From NCBI RefSeq assembly GCF_031143425.1, contig NC_090437.1:1174192863-1174256862 (forward strand): DNA of 64,000 nt, written 5' to 3'. A program made the position numbers and the translations under genes. Positions 22,150 through 34,135 of this stretch are shown here, one piece after another. Positions within the stretch are counted from its first letter, which is position 1, and every line of letters starts with the position of its first letter. Under the pieces are notes generated by a model. That model had not been told where the DNA came from, did not search any database, and saw only the letters and a list, made by a program, of their open reading frames with translations. The stretch is from Pleurodeles waltl (Eukaryota > Chordata > Amphibia > Caudata > Salamandridae).

Positions 22150-22620
22150 ACTGCAGCGCCACTTTCTTTGCGCCCTTTAGTGGCTCCTACCGCCACCATG
22201 TGTGCGCCATATCTAAGATACAACATTTGTGACGCTAGTTTGGAGCTTTGCAGTATTAGCATCAAACATTTTGATGCTAATCCTGCAAAGCCGGTTGATG
22301 CCCATTGTAAACAACCGTGTGCCTCCCTTTAACACCTGCTCTGGGTAGGTGTCAAAAGTGCTAAAAAAAACATGAAGCAAAGAAATCTTTTAGATGTCTT
22401 TGCACCATTTTTTCGGCCCACCTAATGGGGGAACGCCCCCTTTGCATATATTATGCCTGGCGCAGGCATAATGTAGCACAAAGAGTTACAAAGTGGCGCA
22501 ATGCATTGCATGCATTGTGTAATTTTGTAAATTTGGCGCAGCAATTTTGGATTCGTTGGGCCACATTAGCATTACAAAAATGACCCTAATGTGGCTCAAG
22601 GCGGTGCTAGGGACTCTTAA
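22150..22620 (-). mobile_element. MITE C, copy 1 (reverse orientation, diverged)
   Basis: Blocks match the element at 39850-40310 in reverse order. Examples are ATTATGCCTGGCGCAGGCATAA, the CAATGCATTGCATGCATTG block, and a GCAGTATTAGCATC hairpin partner. The hairpin near 22253-22291 (GCATCAAACATTTTGATGC, flanked by TTTGCAG/CTGCAAA) corresponds to the hairpin near 40095-40135. There is no coding sequence and the terminal duplications are not clear. Confidence 0.6.
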
Positions 22621-23465
22621 ATCTTCCTCTAATTGTCAATTTCAGTTGGTACACATCTCTTTCCAGTAAATAAAAAATAAAAATTTGCGAAGGGAGGGGC
22701 AGTAATTTTAGAAATACTATTCTTACTTGTCTGTACTCAGTTATTCTGCTCAATTTCATTGTTACTTTTATTTACCAGAAACCAAAAACAAAATCCCATA
22801 TTCTCCTACAAATGGAATCATCTTGGACAATGCTAACAACCTTTTCAGCCAGAGTAATTTTACTAGCCATTCCTTTAAGAGATAAGAAGAGTTCCAGGGC
22901 AAGATAAGTTTTTCACCTGAGCTTTTTGAGGGAAAGTTTTTTTAGCTACCCTGGTGCATAGTAAAAGCACTCGAACCGGTCTATGTATTGAAGTTTCCGG
23001 TAAATGATTCTTGAGAAAGACTCAATAACAAGTCTTCGTAAAAGTAACTGGCATGCCTTTCAATGTAAAGTCATCTTGGGGCAAATGGATCTGTCAGATA
23101 TGGGGAACGGAAGGAGAACCTGTTTCTTAAATATTTAATTCACTCTCAAAACATAACAAACCAACCCTGCCATTAGCAGTGCGCAGCCACTTGCTTCAAA
23201 CTTAAAGCAGCTGGGAACATTGTACACAGATACACAAAGTATATAGCTACGAAAAGGTAAGAATTTCTACCACCTATTGTGCACCGTTGTTAACCTGCAA
23301 CTTAACACCATAGATTCTGCTAGTGAAAACTGAGGATATGACAAAATATTATTAATAGATATACAGGAGGTATAGACTTAATACACCTAATTTCACATCT
23401 AGGTACCTTGAAAACATATATGTATTTATAGATAGACAGAAAGACAATAGATAGATATAGTTAGA
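22621..23465. other. AT-rich spacer without recognised features
   Basis: No exon, RNA gene or element end was seen. A short GATA/ATAG-type run occurs at about 23430-23460. Confidence 0.45.
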
Positions 23466-24162
23466 GTGGCGGCCGGCAGCTTTAGGAGAAAGGGGGGCGG
23501 TGGGACGCACACACACACACACACACACGCACACATACTCATTCTTTCACACACGCACGCATGCACATCCATTAACAACACTCATAACATTCAAACATGA
23601 ACGCATGCAACAAACATTCATTTTAAAACATCACACACACACACACACACACACACTTACCTTCAGCCTCGGAGGTCCCAGGAGGGTTGGGACTGCTGCC
23701 TCCCCTCATTGGCTGACCTTAGGTCAGCCAATGAGGGGAGGCAGCAGTCCCAGCCTCGTCACAGAGTGGGATGAGGTCAGTGAGACTGCTGAGCCCACCC
23801 CAGTCTGTGACGAAGTGTCACTGATTGACACTCCCCCTGGGCACTTCAGGGCTTAAACCGGAAGCACCCAGGTCGAAGTCAAAGGGTGACGCTTTCCTCG
23901 TCACCCAGGGGAGGGCCTCGAGGCACCCCTGCTGAGCCGAGGAGGTCACGCCCATAGGAGCTGTGACCTCCTCAGCCCAGCTAAGTTGAGCTCGGCAGCC
24001 AGGAGTCTGCACAAATCGTGCATGTCTGCTCCTGGCTGCCTGTCCTGAACATGAAGAGTATCTGTCAGGCTGACCTTTGTTCAGCCTGACAGACACTCTT
24101 CATGAGGGGCAAAAGGTGGGGGGGCGTGGCCCCTCCGCCCTAAAGGACGGGCCACGCCTGTA
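23466..24162. mobile_element. Multi-hairpin MITE-like element with internal (CA)n arrays
   Basis: The outer ends are weakly inverted: GTGGCGGCC with CTTTAGG on the left, and the complement of CCTAAAGGACGGGCCAC on the right. Inside are (CA)n runs at 23508-23528 and 23632-23656. They are followed by a chain of palindromes: a perfect 31 bp pair at 23689-23719/23721-23751, an 11 bp pair at about 23937-23971, a pair near 23995-24040, and a 23 bp pair with one mismatch at 24051-24073/24081-24103. No protein is encoded. The style matches the other hairpin MITEs here; the exact edges are provisional. Confidence 0.55.
23689..23751. repeat. Perfect 63 bp palindrome (31 bp arms, 1 bp spacer)
   Basis: The left arm GGGACTGCTGCC...GGCTGACCT is matched base for base by its complement on the right, with a single T at 23720 between them. 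Such a palindrome can extrude a cruciform and is hard to clone and assemble. Confidence 0.93.
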
Positions 24163-24179
24163 TAGTTGATGTATAGGAC

Positions 24180-25300
24180 CATGCTTCCAGAGAAAAAGAG
24201 TTTTTTTACTTGCCTATATATTTAGCACTGTTTGATTACATTTTCCAAAAAAGTGCCCCAGTGATTGTTGTTGCGCACAAAATGTTTTGGCGTAATCCGT
24301 CAAGCAGGGGCTGCGAAAAAGGGACGGTCAAAAAAGTTGTGTTTCCTTTGTTAATTTCCATAGGACCTTTGATCAAAGGCTACAGCCTGCATCACTGGAA
24401 AGAATTACACCAAATTTGGCAGAAAGCTAGGTTTCAGTATGCAGCTTCGGCTTTCACTTAGTTTTTGTAAATCAGTTCAGTATTTTATGAGCTATTAAAG
24501 GGAAAACAAATGTGTATATCTGAGGCTGCGACAACTTCACGAAGAATAAGAGCTCGTGCCCGCCAAATGCACAGCTCTGATTGGCTGCCAACACTTAACC
24601 CAGGAAGTGTGGGCAGCCATCTTGGGATTAAGCTTCAGCTGAGTCCCACAAAGAGTAAAAAAAAAAAAAAAAAAAAAAAAGACAAGGGGCCAGGGTAGAC
24701 TCACCCTGGCCCCTTAGCTATGGTGCTGGGGTTTAAAACAACATTGGAGTGATTTCGTTATGATCTCTCCAAATTGCAGAACATTAAAAAAAAACATAAG
24801 TGCAGGCTCCCACTCTTGTTTTTTAGAAGCCTCCAGGTGGGCCACATCCAGGGGGCAGCCCCAGGGACCACCATCTCCCTGGGGCACTTGTTAAAATGGA
24901 TGCAGTGGGGCTGCCCGCCCCCTCCCTCTGCAGCCCCGGGGACTGCCACCTCCCCGGGGCACTTGTTAACCCAGCGCCCGCAGTCCTGGGGACCGCCACC
25001 TCCCAGGGGCACTTGTTAAAATGGATGCAGGGGGCGGCTGCCCAGCCCCCCTGCAGCCCTGGTGATCACCACATCCCCGGGGCAGTTTTGTAAGTGAGTG
25101 CCCTCACCATGCACTGCAAATTACCCCAGATATTACAGCAATCATGACAACTTCTATAAAGTCCTTAACACTTTAAATGAAACATTAGCAGTCACATTTT
25201 TTTATCAAAAGCTGTGCATTGCGGGGGCGTGGGTTATAGGTACCATAGGGTACGAGTTATAGCTACTTGAAAGAACCCCAACTTACCGCTGAATTTCTAT
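24180..25300 (+). repeat. Family D repeat, copy 1
   Basis: This copy matches 52390-54340 in order: a CAAGAGCTCGTG-like block with GCTCTGATTGGCTGCCA (about 24549-24590, cf. 52502-52535), a long A run (24658-24680), a GC-rich tandem section and a 3' part with ACCATGCACTGC (about 25107, cf. 54047). The tandem core CCCCGGGGACYGCCACCTCC with GGGGCACTTGTTA occurs about four times between 24856 and 25095, separated by an ATGGATGCAG spacer. No transposase or RT is visible; the class is unknown. Confidence 0.6.
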
Positions 25301-26893
25301 GGTTTTGTACAAGTAAATTCATAACATAACTATGACATCCCTGTAACCTTTGTATATGTGTGTGTCACCAAAGTACATTCATATGGAGTTAGGTATACCT
25401 ACCATCCAATATATTAGATTCTGTATTTTATCCTTGATATTTTTATACCTTAATGTTCCATCTTTGATATTCAGGGGGCACACCATGCCATAGGTATCTG
25501 CATCCGGTTTCAAGGATAATGTGTACTCTTGCAGGCACAATTCAGTGAAAGAAGGAGTGGACCAGTTGTAAATCCACAATGGATTAGGCCTGTTACGCAG
25601 TAAGAGAAATGCAACCTCAACTGGGCTGTAAACTTTAATTGAGTGACTAAAATGCAGAACAGCAAAATTACATGCATTTTTCAATTAATGAAAGATTCCA
25701 AAGCGAAATTCTATAGAAATGTGTTGTAATCAATACATTAATGGTCAGTGGCAATAATGAATAAAGCAGACAAGAACACATACGGGTGGCTGTCTTTGAA
25801 TGGGTTGGAAGATGCCCCTTCTTCACTCGCAGGCAACGTGAATTCTTCTAATGTTCTATTTTTAATTCCTGCCTCTTTATATTAGTGTACAAACGTCAAA
25901 GCTGATTTTCAGTCTAAACCCTATACTTGTGTACTCACTGGAACTCAGATGACTGTAGTCTGTCAAGCTATTTTTCAAAGTCCTGAGAGCCCCAATTTTG
26001 AATCATTGTCCTTCAAGCTTCAAATGGACTTAGGTGTGCGTCACTCAGAGACACTTACGTATGTTGCATACGATGTATAAGTACATTACTTTAGTCATGT
26101 TAGATGCTACTGCTTTGAATTAAATACTTCCACTCTTCCTATGGACTTGGATTGATGGTTTTATAGTAACCGCAGTCCCCACAGACGGTCTCAACCATCG
26201 CAATAAACCATATTTCAGAAAATGATGAATGGGTTTCTTTCTTAAGGCTGTTATGACAGCTTATACCATACTCTGCACATGCTCTGAAACATTTAGCTCC
26301 ATTGTTCACTATTACTCACCTCCCCTACTTAGTTAAATGCAGACCATAGTGAATTCAAACATGTGCGCCCTTTGTTAGAACCTAGAAGAATGTGCTTGTA
26401 ATCCTTGTCTGTTCCGTATTCCACTGACATGTTTTGCTCTAGTCTAGACAGCTGATGTTTTGTCCTCTGTTTTGACTGCAGCCTCTTAACAAGATAAAAG
26501 GATGGACATGTTACTCTGATATTTAAGTGTGGATATGCATGAGTCATAGGCAGCTGTAGAGGGTATAGATATGGGAAGTGGAGTGACAGATGTGTTTGCC
26601 CTACCGTCTTTTAAAACATAGCAGCCCATGCTGCATGACATATTCTTTCAGTATAACATATAATGTAATCTTAAATGTGATATTAAAGTGTTATTAAAGC
26701 CACATTTTTAGAGTAAAGCCATCCTCAGGTAAAAAGGCATGAGATTAACTAAAATTCCTGGTATGTATTACTTTTGTTGCAGTTCGAATATGAAATATAT
26801 TCTACCTGCCCTCAAGTGTATAGCATTCCAAGAGAAAATCATTTTGTGATCACGACCCCTTCACACATTTCTCATAAGCCAACCGATAATGCA
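25301..26893. other. AT-rich intronic stretch without recognised features
   Basis: About 1.6 kb with no supportable gene, exon or transposon end. The longest open frame, about 100 codons at 25379-25684 on the minus strand, has no recognisable motif. Confidence 0.45.
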
Positions 26894-27142
26894 TGTGGGA
26901 TATTGGGTTACTATTTAAGGGGGTTGAAAATCTACTCAGGCAGCTACCACAATTCTTGTCCGGGTGAAACACAAGTAAACACCAAAAATAACCTGTGCTC
27001 AACCTTCTGATAGTTTGGGACAAAAGCAGTCAGGCTTAATTTAGAGGCATTGCGTAAAGTATTTATGCAGCACACAAACAGTAATAAAGTGAAAACACTA
27101 CAGAATAAAAATACCACACCAATTTATAAAAATAGAGTAAAG
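26894..27142 (-). mobile_element. Solo LTR, left part (split by an L1)
   Basis: The part begins TGTGGGATATTGGG and includes CAGGCTTAATTTAGAGGC and an AACACTACAGAATAAAAAT-like block typical of the 3' portion of this LTR group. It breaks at AATAGAGTAAAG (27142). The missing continuation, ATGTAATAAATATTTGACAC, is found at 34150 on the far side of the L1, by comparison with the uninterrupted copy near 10028-10060. Flanking ATGCA (26889-26893) pairs with ATGCT (35424-35428), a 4/5 match for the LTR's target duplication. Confidence 0.75.
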
Positions 27143-27239
27143 TTTTTTTTTGATAATCAAATTTTATTGTGTTTAACAGGGCAAGCATCAATCACTGTGA
27201 CATAAATATTATTCCGTAACAATAATAATCTCTGGAGTA

Positions 27240-30064
27240 CATCATCGAAATTGAATTATCAGTTCAAATGTCATTTCACTATGCCCATAAACCATGATGA
27301 GTACACCACTTCCCCAATATTTAATTGCGTTTTTGGGAGCACCCGTGCTCCATATATTGGCTTCTCTTGGTGGGCACCCCAGTCCATTTCCCTCCACCAG
27401 GCCAGCAGCGAGGGGGGTGTAGGCTGCTTCCAATGACGGGCAATATCTCTTTTTGCCACCAAGCAGGTCATCCCTATGAAAATCCTTTTGGAGCGTGACT
27501 CTTCAGGTTCCTATAAAAGGCCCAACAGGTCCACATGAGTACCCAAACCAGTGGAGTGGCCAAGAACTGCTGAGATCTCACAACCCACGCGCTCCCAAAA
27601 GGAACCCAGAGCCAAGCAGTTCCAGGCCACATGGTAGAAATCCGTGTCAAGGAAAGAACGATGTGCACCACCTGAACTGCTTGGTCCATCTGTCATAACC
27701 GATGGGGGAATACGTAAGTTGCATGAACATAATTAGCTTGGATCATTCTCAGTCGTGATGAAGTCACCAATTCTCTCGAGGCTGAGCATGCTTCCATCCA
27801 GTCATCGTCATCTAGTTAGCTCACCCACTCCTCCCATTTCCATCAGAGGAAAGTGAACCCATCCAGTGCAATGATCATCAGTGAGCGATATGGCCCCTCT
27901 ACCTAGGTGCCCCATGAGGAGTTTTGCTTCCAACCGACTATATTTAGGGATCTGGACATCCATGGAGAGATGAACCCACAAGGCATGGCCCAACAGGAGG
28001 AAACAAAAGATTTGTGTGTTGGACATAATGATCTCTTAGTTCCTGAAAGGACACGTCCCCCAGATACATGATTCCTATCCAGTCCCATTGGGAAAAACCC
28101 TCAAGACTCGACACCTGCCAAAGCCAGGTCCCCTGCCACAGTGGAGTCATAGCTGTCAGACGACGGTCCCATTGAATTAAGCGTAGAGCCACCCTCCAGC
28201 AGTGCACCGCCACTCAGGCACAGCAGGACACCGTAAGGGGCAACTGGTCTCCATAGATTAGCCCAAGAAGCCCCTCCAACCCCAGCAGTTGTAGCTCCAG
28301 ATGGTATGTGGGTTCATCCGACCCTCCTTACTTGTGACCAGATATGCAGCAAGATAATAACCATAACTGTCAGACATACCAAGACCACCATCGGTGCCGC
28401 CCACCCACCCAAACGAAGGACGTCAGTTTTGTCGTCAGTGAGCAAAACCATCTTCTAGGAATCAGATATGGAAAATGTGTTAATATGTGTAGGTTCTGGG
28501 TGAGTCACAACATTTTAAAGACTGCAGTGCATCCCACTGGCCTATAGGGCAGGCAACTCCACCTACGCAAGTCCCTGTCTAGAGCTGGAGCAAGAGAGTG
28601 GCAGTCTAGGGACCAGGCCAATTTCAGAAGGTGTGAGATATGAATCCCCAGATACATAAAGGAGTTCTGACAAACTGGAATGTCGGGGCACTAGTGATGC
28701 TCCGTGGCCTCTGTATCCACCACCATTAAAAGGAACTTACGTGCATTGACCCGCAGACCAGAGGCCTTCTCATAGAGGTGGAGTATTTCAAGGCTCATGG
28801 GGCCTGAGGCCTGTGAGTATTGAGGAAAATCAGTATATCATCCGCATAAAGAGCAATGAAGTCTACGACACTCCCTCCTTCGCCAGCCCCAAATCTGAGC
28901 GTCACATCATATCAGACATGCCAAGGGTCTGATACGCCTAGGCCAGGGCGTATAGCAGCAGGGATAAAGGACACCCTTGACATGTACCTCTGTGGATCAG
29001 AAAGGGTGGGGCTAGGACTCTGTTGACCAAGACCTGGGCTGTGGGTGTGTTATACAGGAGGCCCACCATTTTTCAGAAGAATACACCAAAGCCAGCACAT
29101 TGGAGCACAGCATCGTGAAAGGACCAGCAGACCGAATTGAATGCCTTTTGGAAATTGACCAGAGGGCAAGGTCACGATCTAAGCAGTGTGATTGAGAGAG
29201 TGCTAATTGTACTTTACAAATACAGTGTTGGGTGCTTCTACCAGGCATAAAGCCACATTAATCAGGATGTATGAGACGGGACAACATCTGACTCAGTGTA
29301 GTTGCCAGGGCTTTAGCGAAGATCTTGATGTCTAAATTGATAAGGGAAATCGGTCGGTAGGATGAGCTTTATCGATAGAGCTACGACGATAGAACTTTAT
29401 CTAAGTCTGGAGGGGAATGAGCCTTGGGACAGCGCCTCTCTATAGAGTGCCAACAAGTGGGGCACTAGTAAAGCATGATAGCATTTGAAGTATTCGATCA
29501 GGGCCCGAAGTCCTGCCTCACTGGAGATCAGATATTGCCTGGTCTAGTTCTTCGACTATTACGGGCAGGGCCAATTCACGTGTCAGAAGGGGAGGAATTG
29601 AAGGTAGAGGTATGTTTCTTAAGAGGGGGACTCAAACTTGCATGGGGGATAGAGTCTCCTCATAAAGATTTTGATAAAATGTTGTGAATATTTGTGCAAT
29701 CGCAGATGGTTCCTCACAGAGATTTTCCAATTGGAATCTCTAATGGCTGGCACAATCCTGTTGGAGATATCTCGGGTTGCCAGCCAACATAGTAGCTTGC
29801 CTGATTTGTCTCCTGATTTGTAAACCCTTTGAGTTGATACCCTCAAACACTGTTTCACCTTTTCCAGAGAGACCTGTTTTAATTTAGACCGTGCCATCAC
29901 CAATAGGTGACCCTCTTCGCCTGGGTCAGGACCACCTACGTGGCTCTCCAAGTTGAGAATCTGGGTCTCCAAGTACGCTGTTCTTTCCGGCGCACATAAC
30001 CCTTGAGGAGGCCCCGCAGAGTAGCCTTTCTCGCAGCCCACAACATTGTGGCTGCGGATAGCAA
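27240..30064 (-). pseudogene. L1 ORF2: linker, reverse transcriptase and C-terminal region
   Basis: Read with frame shifts on the minus strand, the linker is VYKSGDKSGKLLCWLATRD then NRIVPAIRDSNWKISVR (about 29740-29830). The RT palm begins with SYRPISLINLDIKIFAKAL (about 29300-29360) and GFMPGR (about 29240-29255). The catalytic motif is YADD, encoded at 28837-28848, inside FIALYADDILIFLN. The C-terminal region follows with MYLGDVSFQELRDHY (about 28010-28070). ORF2 would supply nicking and target-primed reverse transcription. Many stops and frameshifts make it non-functional. Confidence 0.85.
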
Positions 30065-30221
30065 GGGCCTCATTTATACTTTTTTAGCACCGCATTTGCA
30101 TCATTTTTTGATGCGAAAGCGGTGCAAACATACAGAATTCAATTATATTTTGGAAATTTGTGCCGCTTTTGAGTAAAAAAAATGACGCAAATGCGGCGCA
30201 AAAAAAGTATAAATCAGGCCC
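30065..30221. mobile_element. Short 157 bp MITE inside L1 ORF2
   Basis: The inverted ends are about 45 bp: GGGCCTCATTTATACTTTTT on the left and the complement of AAAAAGTATAAATCAGGCCC on the right. They are flanked by CAA duplications (30062-30064, 30222-30224). The subterminal GCACCGCATTTGC block recalls the ends of the 0.9 kb elements at 842 and 38049, so it may be an internally deleted relative. It interrupts the L1 ORF2 linker after the QTIGNLG segment. Confidence 0.82.
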
Positions 30222-30553
30222 CAAGTTTCCAATAGTCTGGTAGACTGTTTGTATTTCTTCCTTCATAAATTCAGCACATTCTAGAGCTATTAGATGCCAT
30301 GTACTGAACCTCCACATTCGACAAAGGGCACCCAGCCAAGCATCCCACTCAAGGATAAGAGGGGCATGATTGAATATACCCTGTGGTAGGATTTGAACAG
30401 ACTGTAGAGATAGAAGGTCACCAGCTGGTAGCCAGAAGAGGTCAATTCTATCTTCAGTGCGGTGGGCCGCACACTGGTGAGTATGACTGTAGTGAGGGGT
30501 CCCATATGCGCCAGGCATCACAGAGGCTCATAGGCGTCTGCCCTGAAGACTAA
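30222..30553 (-). pseudogene. L1 ORF2 endonuclease, C-terminal part
   Basis: The minus-strand frame reads YGTPHYSHTHQCAAHRTEDR, IDLFWLPAGDLLSLQSV and FNHAPLILEWD. These correspond to the end of the APE-type endonuclease, where SDH is normally found before APLIL and here is FNH. RMWRFSTWHL and FMKEEIQTVYQTIGNLG follow. The piece is bounded by two MITEs and is the middle portion of ORF2. Confidence 0.82.
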
Positions 30554-31617
30554 GGCCCTCATTATGACCCTGGCGGTCCATGGACCACCAGGGCCGCTGT
30601 GATAGTATCACCGCCGTGGGACCAGTGGTGCAGACCGCCATATTAAGACAGCTGCAGTTTGGCCACCACAAAATTCCGCGTCCCAACCCGGCCCACTGCT
30701 TTACTGCGGCCCACCAGGCTGGAGGTTTCCACCTGCAGCCTGGCAGGAGTCAGATAACCGCCAAAGTTATTCCTACTTGGGACACCGCCAGCATATTTCT
30801 GGTGGTCTCATCGCAACAAAATGCTGGTGGTAAGGTAACCTGATGACAGGAACTTCCGTTTGTGTCGCTGGGATAGCCCCAAAACACTTTGCACACACAC
30901 ACGCATGCACCCACACACCCACAGTCACACACAGACACACCCCCACTCACCCCATAGACACTGATACATTCCCATACACATCACACAGGCATACATACAC
31001 TCACCGTCCCCAGCCCCTCCCCTCAACTGCATACATACTTACATGTACCTGCACGCACTCACTCACACCCCCCTTAACCCTTACACATTCACCCATGCAC
31101 ACACCCCCACCCTGTCCATATGCATACACACACGCATACACACACGTATCACCATCGCCATATTTACACACAGGCATGCACGCACAGACACTCCCCCTTC
31201 CTCCCACATTCATGACACGCATACACAGTCTAACACACTCACACACACCCATTCACACACCCCACCCTCTCCCCTTGCGGACAGCACTTACCTCACACGA
31301 AAAGGTGTTCCTCCGAAAGGGGACGGGACCTGGCGCTCCCACCATCAGCCCTGCCACGGCACCAGACGACCGCCACAGAGAATTACTGGCTGTAATTCTG
31401 TGGGCGGTCTCTTTCTGGCGTGGCGGTGCCGGCAGTGGAACCGTCTATGCGCTGCCGACCGCCGTGATGAATGCCGCCGGATATCCAACCACCGGCGGTG
31501 CGGATATCCAGTGGCAGTCATAATGTGGTGGTCGGAAGGCCGCCAGCACTGGTGGTCTTCCGGCTGCCGCGGCTGCCGTGGTCTTGACAAAAGACCGCTG
31601 CAGTCATAATGAGGGCC
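30554..31617. mobile_element. 1.06 kb MITE with GGCCCTCATTATGAC ends and CA-rich core
   Basis: The ends GGCCCTCATTATGAC and GTCATAATGAGGGCC are exact inverted complements. Flanks TAA (30551-30553) and, after one extra A, TAA (31619-31621) suggest a 3 bp TTA/TAA duplication as in PIF/Harbinger elements. The middle (30890-31260) is dominated by CACACA-type sequence. A hairpin lies at 31368-31386/31392-31409. A 226-codon frame through the CA-rich part is an artefact. It splits the L1 endonuclease and is therefore younger than the L1. Confidence 0.88.
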
Positions 31618-31712
31618 ATAATGGTAGAGCAAGCATGTCTACTGGGATGTGGAATATCAGACGCTCTGTCATGGATCGGGGACAGCGTTAAAGTCTACAC
31701 CTCCCAGGGTCA
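31618..31712 (-). pseudogene. L1 ORF2 endonuclease, DFN motif segment
   Basis: The minus strand reads DFNAVPDP (31670-31695), the conserved endonuclease metal/active-site loop, preceded by a damaged GGV-type turn. About 100 residues of the domain N-terminus are absent; ORF1 sequence begins about 70 bases further upstream. Confidence 0.7.
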
Positions 31713-31783
31713 TTCCCTGGGTGGGGAGGGTTTATTAGGGACTGGACCACCTGTAAAGTTAAGAAATGTAGCAGGAGATAAAT

Positions 31784-32539
31784 TTATAATATAGAGGGAT
31801 GTAAAATAACTAGGTAGATAAATAAAAAAATGACCTTAAGGTGGGCCGGGAACAAAAGCATGTAGATGTGAAGCGCACTGAGCTTCTGTTTCATGTCTTC
31901 AAAGGAGCACCGCTTCTGCTGGACCACCCAAGTGTAGTCTGGGAACATCAGGATTTTGGCGTTAAAGTGTGGTGGATCCTGACGGTTCTGACTTTCACAT
32001 ACAATTTTACAGCGGTTCCAGAAATTCAGGGTGGACACTATGACAGGGTGAGGAGGCGCCCCAAGGGGAGGTTTCTTAGTTAGGGTGCGATGTGCTATCT
32101 CCACCACGAAGCAGCATGACAACTTGTCTGCCGGGATCCAGAACCAGACCTAGTCTTCCAGAATATCACTCATCCCAGAGCCCTCCTCTTCCTCTGGGAT
32201 TCCAGTGAGGTGTAGGTTGTTACACCTTGAGTGGGTTTCAGCATCTTCAGCTCTTTCATCTATCTCGGTCGCTCTGGACATCAGCTTAGATACTTGGCGT
32301 TTAAGAGTTACCACATCATCTTCCTTTGTTATAATCCTTGTTTCAGTCTCAGTCACTTTTTCAGCGACTTTGGGTAGCTCGTGACACAGGAGAAAGTTGT
32401 CAGTTTGGACACCGTCAACCTTGGCTTCTACCACCTCCCTAAAATCCTGAATTGCTTTAAGGACAGCCTGTAAGTCTATAGGCGGCTGGAGTTGAGTGGC
32501 GTGGGAATCCCCTTCAGCTCCTCTGTTGTCGGATGTCAT
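31784..32539 (-). pseudogene. L1 ORF1 protein (coiled coil, RRM-like and C-terminal domains)
   Basis: The first frame (32539-32150) opens at an ATG, with a heptad-like segment rich in E, K and V (about residues 25-95), then the RRM entry SRCNNLHLTGIPEEEEGS. After a frameshift, the next frame (to 31784) carries VEIAHRTLTKKPPLGAPPHP, FPDYTWVVQQKRCSFEDMKQ and KLSALHIYMLLFPAHLKVIF, the C-terminal RNA-binding domain. L1 ORF1 proteins form trimers that coat the element RNA. At least one frameshift around 32130-32150 breaks it. Confidence 0.88.
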
Positions 32540-34135
32540 GACAGTGTATTGGCCAATTTAAGTCTGAGCTGTTATTGGCGAAGGGTTTGCTACGTCCTAT
32601 CTCCTGATTGAGGATGGTGAAGGAGGACAAGAAATAGGGTACCAGAAAGCAGGCCCGATTGCCCTAATGCAGCACGAGCAGCCTACCTCAGTGAGTCAGG
32701 TCCAGCAGAAGAGCACTGTAACGATATGTAAGATGGTGTAAAGGCCAAGGGAGCCCACAGATGGGTTAGGCCAGGCGGTTCAGCAGCTCCAACCTGCTTT
32801 CTTCTGGGCAGCATGAGCAGTCCAAATCCACTGCTAGCAGTGGGCGACAACCCACGAGGAAGGGTCAGGGGCCAGTTTGGAATGTATGCCGCCTCAGATG
32901 GATGTGTCTCCTACATCCCATTAGGCTCCCCCAACTTCCTCAGAGGCAGTAGTACTTGAGTCACAGACCCCCAGAGGGATGCCCCTCGAGGCACCAGTAG
33001 TGTACAGGCATATACAGATCTTCAGTAGGTGAGTTGAAGAGACACTTGGACAGTACATTGGGTTTCCGTGCCACTGTACAGTTCCCTAGTGTTCACTACC
33101 AAGGATGGATTCAGCCCAATGTTCTCTAGGGCTCTGAAGTGTGTACTCCTCACCATGCAAATGATCTGTGTGGTGAGGGGGGCTCCCACCCTTCTCCACG
33201 GGGTCCTCAATCACCTCCACGGGGCCCGTGCTGTCCAGTGCCGAAGGAGGTGTACGTCTCACACCAACATGAACTTTATCCTCAATGGACCACATGGCCC
33301 GCAGCCGCACCCCCTCCTCTGTCACCCGTCAGCTCCCCGGGGCCCGGTTAATCATCGTATGTGAGCTATGATAGTGAGCGAGTAAGATCAGGGCCACCAC
33401 GCCACTCACATAAGATGCAGGTTTCAGGGGAGAAGAAGTTCAGGCAAGCCAGGTGAGTGATGCCACTGATGCGGAGTGCGTCCTGCCACCACAGGTTTGG
33501 CTTGTCCCTCAGGCAGGCCCCCCATGTCATGCAGTCCCGTCCACCATGCCTCACCTTGCAGGAGGCAGCAGAGTCTGGGCTACCGTCTCTGTCCATGTAT
33601 TGACGCCCCGATCACGGGCAATCTGCCCACATGCTGCACCTCACTGCTTGGGGCCCCAGCAAGTTGTACCGCCACCTCCGCCCAGGTCATGTTTCGGCCA
33701 ATCGTGGCTGATCTGCATGTACACTGGCTGCAGTACCTTTTGCATGCTCTTATGTGCTAGAGCTTCACTGCCGTCTCTTTGTGAAATGTAGGGGGCACCG
33801 GCCATCACACCAGCCCCCTTGGGTCACAGAGGGATCTCGGTACACCTAGGGCAGGCCAATCCCCATGAGTCATTATGGGTGGGCCGCTGAAGTGACCACA
33901 GCTGCCATTTGCACAGGTGGAGCCCAAGTGGCCTCAAGAAAAGTCCTTTGTGTGGGGCGCTCAAAAGGAGGGTCCAAAACAGGGCACCCCCTTAACACCA
34001 GAGGGTAGGGGACCTCTGGGGGGGGTACCAGTATTGCCCTGGCAGGCAGGCTGAGGAAGGATGTGGGTCAGGTGACAGGAGCACCTCTAAAGCTCGACCG
34101 CCTTGTTGGCCTCCTTGGCCACGCCCCCCCCCCCA
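32540..34135 (-). other. 5' untranslated region of the minus-strand L1
   Basis: About 1.6 kb of GC-rich sequence lies upstream of L1 ORF1. Near its outer edge the minus strand reads GGCGTGGCC, AAGGAGGCC and AACAAGGCGGTC. The last of these is comparable to CAAGATGGCGGTC at the start of the other L1 near 54365. No coding sequence is credible here. Confidence 0.6.

Larger units (their letters stand above)
27143..34135 (-). mobile_element. L1-type LINE, nearly full length, decayed, minus strand
   Basis: On the minus strand the order is a 5' UTR starting with a G-run and GGCGTGGCC near 34135, ORF1 (32539 to about 31784), then ORF2 with endonuclease, RT and C-terminal region, and a 3' A tail (T run 27143-27151). 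Both edges are flanked by TAAAG (27138-27142 and 34136-34140), a short target duplication. The element sits inside a solo LTR. It is split by MITEs at 30065-30221 and 30554-31617 and has lost the endonuclease N-terminus. Frames are broken throughout, so it is inactive. Confidence 0.88.

Noticed and set aside
23500..23856. 118-codon frame with THTHTH runs
   Set aside because: CA microsatellite plus palindrome translation; no gene evidence.
25379..25684. 101-codon minus-strand frame as a host exon
   Set aside because: No recognised domain, no good splice sites at its ends, and AT-rich composition like the surroundings.
30843..31523. 226-codon open frame rich in T, H and P
   Set aside because: It is translated CA-microsatellite sequence inside the 30554-31617 MITE; frames stay open because the repeat lacks stops.
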